A stretch of 64,000 bases of DNA from Marasmius tenuissimus (lineage: Eukaryota; Basidiomycota; Agaricomycetes; Agaricales; Marasmiaceae), in NCBI GenBank assembly GCA_029532415.1, contig JAQOTA010000001.1, forward strand, positions 372,001 to 436,000, given 5' to 3'. Below the pieces are notes generated by a model. That model was not told where the DNA came from. It made no database searches and saw only the letters and a list, made by a program, of their open reading frames with translations. The translations under genes were made by a program, and so were the position numbers. Position 1 is the first letter of the stretch. Each line of letters opens with the position of its first letter. Below are positions 55,737 to 64,000 of this stretch, in pieces.

Positions 55737-56751
55737 GTCATTGCCCAGATAAATACTCCTCCCGAGTCCCCATCGATCATCGTTAGGCGTTGAAATGACC
55801 CGTATCCGGCGTGATCCTTCGGCGCGACGAACAGCTCGCGTCTGTCAAAATCTGACCGCAGAAGGTCGTTCATGAAAGGTTCGCTTACATTTGATTAATG
55901 GGTGAAGTCGGTGGCGTCGCGGATATTTCATGTGGTGAGGCAGAACAATAGAATTAATAGAGTTAGGGGCTGACGTAGAAGAGTTGGGGTTACAAAATTA
56001 GGCCTTAAAGCAGGTTTTTTTGGACGGTTCGTTCTGTTCGGAGGTTCCTTATCTTTGTGGCCTTACTCACCAGTGCGGCGACACGTCTCGCGTCTGGCTA
56101 GTCGATTAATCTCGGACGAGTATCTACCCTGAAGAATTCTATACTCTCGTACATATAGGACGATTATGAAGGGGAATCAGAATGTGACAAGCTTTTCGGA
56201 CTGCTCGAAGTTATGAAAACAATTTACGACAATTCCCGAAGCGAATAGTTCAAGCCCCAAGGGGTGGCAAAAGCACGAAGGTCTTTTGAGGACCGTCGAC
56301 TCGATGACATAGACTGTGTTAGCCACGACTCCTTCAGAGTCTTCACATGCCCGAAGAACGTTCCCGGAGATATTGCTTTTATCGCTTCCACAGATACTGG
56401 CGTACGGATGAGATAGTCTTCCCGCGGTGAAATCGAGTCTGGACCCTGATATATGCTTTACTTCTAGTTTTACCTTTTGAAAGAGCGCTTCGTGAACGGA
56501 CCAGTTTCGAATCGAGGGTGAGGACGAGGCTAAGATGACCAAGATGATTATCTAGTTTCGATGTGCTACCGGTGCGTCAGCAATGTGGCAGAATGAGAGC
56601 TTGAGCACGAGTGAAGTATTCCTGGAGTTAGCTTCACTGTATCTTCTATATTTATCAAAGGATCTATAAAAGGCCTTTGCAATCTAGCGGATGTTGTAAT
56701 CGAGAACGTGGACCAACTGAAATACAATAGATCAACGAGTTTAGCGGACTA
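55737..56751. other. Intergenic stretch with one doubtful frame
   Basis: A 121-codon minus frame (56177-56542) has no ATG; an in-frame stop lies just upstream, and it has no recognisable domain. I do not call it a gene. Nothing else is visible. Confidence 0.45.
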
Positions 56752-59700
56752 TCAAAACTTGCTTTCCCTTTTCGGCTCTCCCTTTGAATGTTTGCGCCTC
56801 CAAAACGGGTGTTGGGTTGAAGAAGTTAATGAGTCTTCAGCTTCTTCATCGGGACCATGGTTACTCACGGAGTCCGAAAGATTTACGAAACCGCAGTGAG
56901 GCGAGGAGGAATCAGGACTGGCCGAGGCAGGGGGCGTGATGCTATAATTGCAATCCCATTCATCTCCACTACTTATATGATCCTCGTCCTCCTTAGCCGT
57001 GTGGTATGAATCCGAGTCGGACGAGTCGAACATCGAGACATCAGCCTCTTCAATTTGTTCATGCCAAGTAAGACGCAGCTTGGGGCGATACCAATCAGAG
57101 CTATCGAACGAGTTGGAACCTTGGAAAGGGTCAAAGGGGGTGGATTTTACCATTAGTATTCTGCTGTTCGATATGCGCCTTTCAGTGCCCGGGTCATGCC
57201 AGAGCCGACGTGGTGGGCTTCGAGGTCGACCATCACTCTTCGGCGGAACGGTGTCACTCGATCCGGGCAATCTGAGTAGAGCGTCGTCTTGAAAGTAATC
57301 TAGGCTCGAAGAACGAGGGCTTAAATGATCTGAAGGCGAGTGTCGTAGAACGGAGCGAGGAGAAGAGGAGCCTGAGATATATGTTGTAGTGGTTTGCGAA
57401 GGCGATTGTGTGCTTTCAGCGAGTGACCGAAGACTGGACTCCACCGACGGCTCTGGAAAGAACGGGTGAGCCGAGCTAAGAAACTGCCGCATTGGCGGCT
57501 CTGGAGGGTGTAGTATTGCTCGCCGAGATTCCTGGTTTCGTTCCCGCTCTGAAGGCCACATGCCATCGGGAGGCTCCCGAGAAGCCACGAGCCGTCGCTC
57601 TGGAGAACGAATGGTCGACGCTTGGAGCTGGAACATGGGTTTGTTCTGTGAAGCAGGAGGGGTGGCGAGGATCGATGTGGATACGAATCCCATAGGAATT
57701 TCTGGAGGACGGATGGCAGTTATTATAGGCGGGGCGGTTATTATAGGCGGGGCAGAAGGATCCATGACTAGAAGTGGCTGGATCAACTTCGTGACTGGCA
57801 CGGAATGATACGTCTCCCTTTCTACATGATGCATATTGGATGGAGCGGAGACTTGAGCTGTCAAAGGTGAGTGGGCGATCCGTTTGGATATCACGAGGTG
57901 GAAATGCTCTCCCCATGTTCGAGTAACGCCAGATATCTCTCTGAGAGGATGCCAGGTGATCGTCTTCCGGTATGAATGGCGGAGTACGGAATCTCGGGGG
58001 GCTTGGTTGAGCGTCACTTCGTACACGGAGTATGAAGACCTGGCGAGTTGAAGATAGAATCCTAACAGCAGCCACCCACAATCGGCCATCAGAGCTGCAC
58101 TCTGGGGCTTTAATTTGCTCTGAAAACGGTCTCAAACTAAGTGCTCCCAAAAACCAAATCGAGTACATACCCGTATTTCATGGTCTCCAAATGCCCGGAT
58201 CGCCTGTAAAGCGATACTAAGATCGCCGAGGAGACTTAGGCATTCGATCCATGTAAGAAGGGAAAAGTTAAGAAATAGCTCTAGAGGGAGCCCAAACGAG
58301 GGAGATCCACCACCGTCCTCGATGCCTGCACTACACATGTGCTGCCACCAGAAGCGACACGCATAGCGCAGATAACCGGGAATGTGCTGCTCACACAGAC
58401 CCTCGAGGCCTTCAATATCCAAGTCGGAATCCCTTGCTTCAGGATCTTTGAGGCGACACATATTATGCTTTAGTTTTCGGGACATGATGTTCAAACACAG
58501 TACCGCCATATCACCATGCTTTTGCGTAGGATTGATGTAAAAATCTGCTGAACGTCGATGATCAGTCAAGAAGTCGTGGATGGATTTGTGATAGAGTTTG
58601 ATCGGCTGGGTAGTCCACGCCCTTTCGTCACTCGCATCCCAGGGTACCAGCAAGATTGAATGAAGCTGGTCGATGATGTTGAAGAGTACATCTTCTGTGA
58701 GCTCTCCGTCTGGAGTAGTGATAAGTATCGCGAAGTCGGGTTCGGTGAGGGGAGCGAATAACACCATGAGTGCCCCAAGGACATCATGCAAATGACCTGG
58801 AGCGCCTTTCACGGCGGAAAGAATGTCGATGTAGAGTTTGTCCAAGGGTTGATATGGGTTATCCGAGCTGCGGTCCTTCTCGGCAGTGATAGAGGGCATG
58901 GGCTTGGAAGATGGGGGCGGCCGAAGGCTCAGAAATCTTTGCAGGCGCTGGATTGGGCTCTCGCGTTCGTGGGAGACGTACTGAACAATGCTGGAAGCGT
59001 AGATGAACAGGCCATCGGATTCGACGACTAACCTATCCAGAATAAGAGGCTCTGGCCAGCTCTCCTTCCGCCTATCAAGCGCCCTGAAGATTGCCGTCTT
59101 TCTATTCCTGATATTCGAGAATGACTTGGTCAAGTAGATCTGTACGTCGCGCGTTGTGTTTATGTTCCGAAGGAGTACCCTCTTTGAATACGATGCCGCT
59201 GCCGGTCGAGAAAACAAGTCCCGAATCTGACTTTCTGGGCGGCTCGCCACGAGAAACTTGAACAAGTCTCCGTAGACCATGAAGGAGTCGGTTATGATGC
59301 TCAGTATCAATTCGGGATCATCGCACTCGTCCAAGGCATCGATCACAAAGAGAAGCCTTGGAAGTGGTGGCGCATCATGGGCAACGTTCTGCCTGTTGAA
59401 CTCCCGAACAGGCTCGACGAGAAGTTTGACGAATTGCTCCGCCAAATCTGTATGCGGGATGGACGAATCTTCCTCAAGAGCTCTGAGAATGGAGCTTTTC
59501 AGAGCCGAATCGTAACGCGCCAACTGATAAGCCAGGGTAGTGAAGACCGTAGCCGTCTGACGGCGATCGTCCAGGCCTCGTGAGAAAAAGTAACTGCCAG
59601 CTAGCCTGGCTGGTTCATCCTTACTTCCGGTTATCGAGAGGTGCTCCGCGATAGTTTGAGCAATCGCTGTTTTTCCTTCACCCGCCAACCCGCTCAACCA

Positions 59701-60366
59701 TAGAATCCCCGTCGAAGATGGATCAGAAGCCCATTCAAGGATGGTATCAATGATTTCAGTACGCGTTTCTGGAATACACCGAGGGGCACCAAGACGGCGC
59801 TTTCCCGAGTTGAATGCCGCAGTCATCGAGCAGAAACCACGTAGATACTGGTCCACTGGTCAAGAGAGAAGATTTTTGATTGAATTAGAAGATGTAGAAC
59901 GAGATGCTGAAAAAAACTTACAGTAAATGTCGGCATTCGAGTCCTTCGAATTGTTTACGACGTCGCGGCCAACGTTAGCAAAGAGTCCCCCAATGATCGT
60001 GAAACGAGACGCGTTGCTGAACATCGAAGAATCGGGAGGATTAGGAGGCGGCGAAGAAGCACTACCCCACTTTGCATCGTGCCATGGAGAATGAGGGTCC
60101 GATGTCCTCTGTCGACCCGACTTATTCTGGGAGACTGGCTCGAAGATTCGCACAGCCCGCCGTTTCTTGTCCTTCAAGGAAGTACGGCTCTGTGGTGGTG
60201 GCGCAAAGTAACCCCGTTCCTCGTCGAGCGAGTGCAACATCCCGGGAAATTGTGAAGTTGGCGAGGGTAATGGAGGTATGAAAATTGGTTGGTCATGCTG
60301 AAGCCGAGAGGTTGATTCAGCCTGAGGCTGGTCATTTGGATCCCAAGGTGCGTAATCGGAAGCCAT
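56752..60366 (-). CDS. NACHT-domain NLR-like protein
   Basis: Three exons joined in phase (introns 59856-59921 and 58120-58170) give 1165 residues. Residues 1-110 are disordered (MASDYAPWDPNDQPQAE...). At about 115-145 is the short motif SRFTIIGGLFANVGRDVVNN. The NACHT starts near residue 165: GILWLSGLAGEGKTAIA (Walker A), YFFSRGLDDRR, and LPRLLFVIDALDECDDPEL (Walker B). After it come the helical NACHT-associated parts (IKLYHKSIHDFLTDHRRS, YLRYACRFWWQHM). The last 450 residues begin with a strand-rich part (WLLLGFYLQLARSSYSVYEV) and are then mostly disordered and Ser/Pro-rich, without ankyrin, WD40 or TPR repeats. Fungal NLR-like proteins act in self/non-self recognition and cell death. No N-terminal effector domain is visible. 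The tail carries an exact repeat APPIIT-APPIIT. Confidence 0.85.
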
Positions 60367-61285
60367 GTGGGTGAGAAGGGCGCGACAAAAAAACTTCCTG
60401 TCGAACGTTTATATATTCTCAGAGGCGCCGCTTTACACCCGTCGTATTCACTTACCAATGGAGAAAGAATGTACACCGAGTGTTGACTGGGCGCTGTTTC
60501 AATCAGTGACTGTCATAGGGGTTATCAGTGATCATCACACGAGAGTGAATAGGCTTGACCAGACAGCGCGTGTGCGCTCCGAAAACGCCGTTCCTCCTCT
60601 CGAGTATATGTCTTTCTCTTGGCTATTATGGATCCTATTCGAAGCGGAGGAGGAAAACTGGTTGGCCGTTCGACGAAGATTGCGCCCACGATAAGATCCA
60701 GGTGCACTCTTCCCCTCATGAAAGCAGCCTATTAAGAACCTCGAAACTCTAACACAACCCCATTCTTGAACGACCTCTGCAAAATCAGAGTTCGACAAAG
60801 GGTGTCTATTCAAAGTGTAAATCCAGCTTCAATCTATTCTGACTGTGCTGCAAGGGAGATCATCCTGCTGCAGGAGAATGAGAACGTACCGATTACACTG
60901 TCTGATTTTGTATAGTCCCAGCGGCCATCACAATTCATATATGCACGCATCCTTCAGTGTCCCTTGTTCTTTCAGTTGAAATCCGGCTGTTCCGACTGGT
61001 CGAGGCTGCTTCAGCGGTTTCATGTGAGACCCGTTCGCTTTGCTCAACGCGGGCCAAGACCAGACGAACATCGTCCTGAGTGCTGAGAGCACATGAGCTG
61101 CAGGAGAGGTGATGCCCGAGTTTGGGTGGATGAAGGAGTACAAGGAAGAAACAAGGGTGACGTCGACCTGTCACAAAGGATTTTGTTCCAATCCGGCCCG
61201 CTCGGGCCATCCGGAACACCAAGAATCGGAGGGCTGCGAAATTGAAACGTAACATATCGAAGCTCAGAGGTGAGAGGAGTAAAAT
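60367..61285. other. Intergenic stretch between the NACHT gene and tRNA-Leu
   Basis: Contains the presumed promoter of the NACHT gene at its left end. Open frames here run through the tRNA or have no support. Confidence 0.5.
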
Positions 61286-61391
61286 GACGAGAGTGGGATT
61301 CGAACCCACGCCCCGGAGGACCAGATATCCAATGCACCCCACAAGGTGCTGGTCCTTAGTCTGGCGCCTTAGACCGCTCGGCCATCTCGCC
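61286..61391 (-). tRNA. tRNA-Leu: tRNA-Leu(AAG) with a 26-nt intron
   Basis: Acceptor GGCGAGA pairs with TCTCGTC (one G-T), discriminator A. The D arm is TGGCCGAGCGGTCTAA. The anticodon stem is CCAGA/TCTGG with loop CTAAGGA after removing an intron between G37 and A38. The long variable arm is characteristic of Leu, and the T arm GTGGG-TTCGAAT-CCCAC is complete. The intron itself forms a small GCACC/GGTGC hairpin. Confidence 0.95.
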
Positions 61392-61984
61392 ATGCTCCAG
61401 AAGGTGTTGAGCCAATTCTGATCCAACTGGCTGATTCAGAGGCGGGAGTTATCCATAATTACGACATCAACGTCACTCACAACCAAAGATCTTGGGGAGG
61501 TACAGCAACATTAGGGAGCTCTGTTATGCCTGGACCTCCCATTTGGACTCCGCGAAAAAGTGCGGGTTCGGTGAATGCTACTTGAACGCTACCGTCGTTG
61601 GCGCGTACAAGCTTGTCAAGCTGATATAAAACTGCGCTGACGGTACAGGCATAACGCTATCAAACTATCCAACAGAACCTGACGGAGACAAAGGAAAGGC
61701 CCCGACTTGATCACGAATGCACTGAGGGGCCATGATGAATATGGTCGGCCACAGTCGGCCATGCAGCCCGTGCTGTGCAGCGTAGAATCTGGATAACACA
61801 ACTACGTGGCCGACAAAATACAACGATACCTACTACCAAACGATAGATAGATCAGATGGTCGCCTTGCAAGAAACCGCCCGAACGGCTACCGACCGGAGC
61901 ATCCACTTTCATCTAGATGATCAGTCAATGAAGATTGAAGGCGGCACGCAAAATTTTCAAGTTCCCGACTCACTCACATTCTAG
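61392..61984. other. Intergenic stretch upstream of the membrane protein gene
   Basis: No gene seen. Its right end holds the promoter at 61985. Confidence 0.5.
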
Positions 61985-61991
61985 TATATAA
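61985..61991 (+). promoter_or_regulatory. TATA box of the gene at 62032
   Basis: TATATAA lies 41-47 bases before the ATG, leaving a very short leader, as in some highly regulated fungal genes. Confidence 0.5.
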
Positions 61992-62031
61992 GGTTCGACT
62001 CCCCTCCGCGGGAGCCTTTAGTCTCTCATCA

Positions 62032-63524
62032 ATGTCCTCAACAGCCCCTGACGTCAGTGATACCTACAGAACTTTTGTGGAGGGGGAATACAAACTCGGC
62101 ATTCTAGTCCCAGTCATCGTCTCTTCGGTGAGTATAATCTGATCTGCGTCCTATGCACCTGAAGTTCCTGATTGAGTTTGCTGTCTAGGCCCATCTATTC
62201 TTATATGGACTCAACGTCCTGTTATTCCGAGTCGGTCTTGTCGTCTTGAAAAAGCGGGAGCGAGAGATTGAAGGCGGTATTCATCGCCTATTCCACATAT
62301 CTCTCGTCTCCCTCTTTGTTCTGTCTTCAGTGGGAGTGCCCATTAGTCTAGTCTGGGATATTTTCAAGACGAGGGAGGCGCTGTGTAGCATCGCGAGGCT
62401 GGGGTGTGCGCTAAAGATGAGAATCGTTCTCGGAGCTCTGGAGTATGATTTCTCTATTTAGACGGTTCTCAAGGCTCGTTCTCATCGCATGCACAGCATT
62501 TGTCGGGTTGTAATTGTCCTATTCATAAGGTAGGACCCTAATGAATCTATACTCAAGCTCTATTGACCGCGCAGCCATGAGCTAGTTTCATCGTTGACAT
62601 GATTTTGGTCAGTACCACTTGAAGACCTTGCCGAATTTCGAAGTTCCGAATCTTATTCTCCGTCGGATGACAGGTGTTTCGATGCTTTGCCATCTGCGAG
62701 TGGCGGAGGAAAAAGTACGCTATAATCTTGATTGTTTGCTGCCTCATAACGGACGGTGGGTTTCCCCAATAATTAAAGACCCGAAGTCGAAAGTTCAGGT
62801 GTCCTGGTTCTTTTAGTCACGGCAACTGTTTTCGCTATCTGGACTTTTGGAACAAGAATCCATTCCCGACAGATTCACTCGGATGCGACAACACGGGTCT
62901 CACTACCTATCAATAGTCTATTTCTTGAAGTATTTCCTGTAGCTTGTGTCTGCCTTCACCTTCTGGCAAATGTGGTGTTGACCGTCATTATCGGTAGGTA
63001 CATTGAGCTCAATCAAAGCCAAACCAATTAATGACTATGACCTGTGTCATTGTGTAGCCTTCAAAATATTGCAATCCGGGATCGCCAAAACTCCAAACAG
63101 GTTCCGCACTATTGTAATACTCCTGTGAGTACTCGTATTATGATGCCATTCTGCTACAGAACGTAGATCTGATACGTTGACTCGTTTCAGGATAGAATCC
63201 TGCGCGCTCTATATCGCGGCATGGATGTTGTTCCTTACATATGGGTCATTGAAACAGGGAACGGAGGTGACATCTATTCTAATTCAAGTTGCGGTAGGTG
63301 CCTCAAAGTTCATCATCGAAATACCCCTGTACTGGAGTCTGACATACCTTTGGCAGGGACTCGCTCCTACCCTCCTCATCGTTAGGGCAAACATAAACAA
63401 GGAGAAACAAGAACAGAGCGTTGCCCTCAGTATTCGGAATGCTACAGTAACTCCGGTTTTACCAGTCGAGGAGGAGATCATTCTTGACATTTCGAGGAAT
63501 TTGTCGCATGGGTCAAGGGTTTAA
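62032..63524 (+). CDS. Multi-pass membrane protein, second family
   Basis: Starts MSSTAPDVSDTYRTFVEGEY, followed by hydrophobic segments LGILVPVIVSS / AHLFLYGLNVLLFRVGLVVL, ISLVSLFVLSSVGVPISLVW, then VTATVFAIWTF, PVACVCLHLLANVVLTVII, SCALYIAAWMLFLTYGSL and FIIEIPLYWSLTYLWQGLAPTLLIVR, with a short cytoplasmic tail. About seven helices can be placed. The ending LAPTLLIVR is common in lineage-specific Agaricomycete membrane proteins that lack a functional name. It shows no similarity to the three paralogues at 3-31 kb. The exon borders between 62390 and 62780 are uncertain; a 54-nt intron ending at ATTTAG near 62461 seems likely. It is flanked by two tRNA-Leu genes. Confidence 0.6.
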
Positions 63525-63713
63525 CCTGGTAGCGTTGCGAGGATTATTGAAGCTTTCTGAACGGTACAAGCTCACACAAGAATGTATACATAATAACTGG
63601 GGCTGGTCGCCAGAATGCGATGTTTGTGTTGGGCTGCAATGCACGAGGGGCTGATGGTCTTGAGAGAAGCGCCTATCGTAGTGGGAAGAGAAAAAAGATC
63701 GTCAAATCATTAG

Positions 63714-63817
63714 TGACGAGAGTGGGATTCGAACCCACGCCCCGGAGGACCAGATAAACTGCACATCGGATGTGCTGATCCTTAGTCTGGCGCCTTAGAC
63801 CGCTCGGCCATCTCGCC
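63714..63817 (-). tRNA. tRNA-Leu: tRNA-Leu(AAG) with a 24-nt intron
   Basis: The mature sequence looks the same as in the gene at 61286-61391 in acceptor, D arm, anticodon stem, variable arm and T arm. The intron differs in length and sequence (ATCAGCACATCC... against ACCAGCACCTTG...) but still has a GCAC/GTGC hairpin. Both lie on the minus strand 2.4 kb apart. Confidence 0.95.
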
Positions 63818-64000
63818 ATGCACCACGTCTTGAATAGTAAACCCATGTTCAGCGCAACAAAGCAGCTCCCGAGTATGTAGCTAGATTGACTGGCGAAACT
63901 CAAGATAAGTCTGGGCATTAGACTCGGCAGCTGCAACCCTATGTTGTGCCTTCCTATCGGGTATCATTCCAAGTCCCTATCCCTAGGCCGAGGCCAAATC

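Noticed and set aside
56177..56542. 121-codon minus frame
   Set aside because: No ATG; an in-frame stop lies immediately upstream of the first alternative start, and no similarity is recognised.
57476..58168. 230-codon minus frame overlapping the NACHT gene
   Set aside because: Shadow of the last NACHT exon, which is in phase with the NACHT domain through a good GT-AG intron.
60935..61426. 163-codon minus frame starting near the tRNA-Leu
   Set aside because: Its first part is a translation of the tRNA-Leu gene (a pattern well known from false gene calls); the remainder has no support. The frames 61044-61337 and 63673-63936 are of the same kind.

Overview
The window reads as nuclear DNA of a filamentous basidiomycete, most likely an Agaricomycete. 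Genes are cut by many 45-70 nt GT-AG introns. The protein types are typical of that group: a psi-factor oxygenase, a DyP peroxidase, a DUF2235 hydrolase, MYND, F-box and FtsJ-like proteins, a fungal NACHT protein, several seven-helix membrane proteins, and a chromodomain Ty3 retrotransposon. Two tRNA-Leu(AAG) genes with introns and one tRNA-Val(AAC) are also present. All exon calls come from reading frames and splice signals by eye; no database search was possible.

Layout. 1-2.2 kb: repeat-rich sequence with no clear gene. 2.2-14.2 kb: a lipid/membrane block. It holds two broken last-exon copies and one full copy of a seven-helix protein, a large fatty-acid oxygenase (minus strand), a divergent DUF2235 alpha/beta hydrolase (plus strand) and a second full seven-helix paralogue. 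14.3-17.8 kb: tRNA-Val, a dispersed repeat copy, then the 5' part of a broken zinc-ribbon-like gene. 17.8-29.4 kb: an 11.5 kb hAT-like element with terminal inverted repeats and a perfect 8-bp target duplication. It contains a complete 7.25 kb Ty3/chromovirus retrotransposon (600-bp LTRs that appear identical, 5-bp target duplication) and a smaller hAT-like element of 617 bp. The 3' part of the broken gene resumes after it. 30.1-31.3 kb: a third full seven-helix paralogue.

32.5-43.0 kb, all minus strand: DyP peroxidase, a repeat copy carrying a 222-codon frame, an F-box-like protein, an FtsJ-like methyltransferase and a MYND-finger protein. 46.0-47.8 kb: a helical-repeat protein, possibly Ett1/Nro1-like. 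51.3-60.4 kb: a C2H2 zinc-finger protein, a 2-oxoglutarate/Fe(II) oxygenase, a small SET-domain protein and a 1165-residue NACHT protein. 61.3-63.8 kb: an unrelated multi-pass membrane protein between two tRNA-Leu genes.

Two points stand out. First, the retrotransposon has a self-priming layout: a 10-nt primer-binding site exactly complementary to the predicted transcript start, which lies 33 nt after a TATA box in the LTR. It also has a transcribed leader of about 1.16 kb without a single ATG up to the gag ATG, yet that leader contains a coding-like frame with a CTG in strong Kozak context. Second, a possible phospholipase, a fatty-acid dioxygenase/P450 and receptor-like membrane proteins sit together in 12 kb, which suggests an oxylipin release, oxidation and sensing cluster; this is inference from gene types and proximity.
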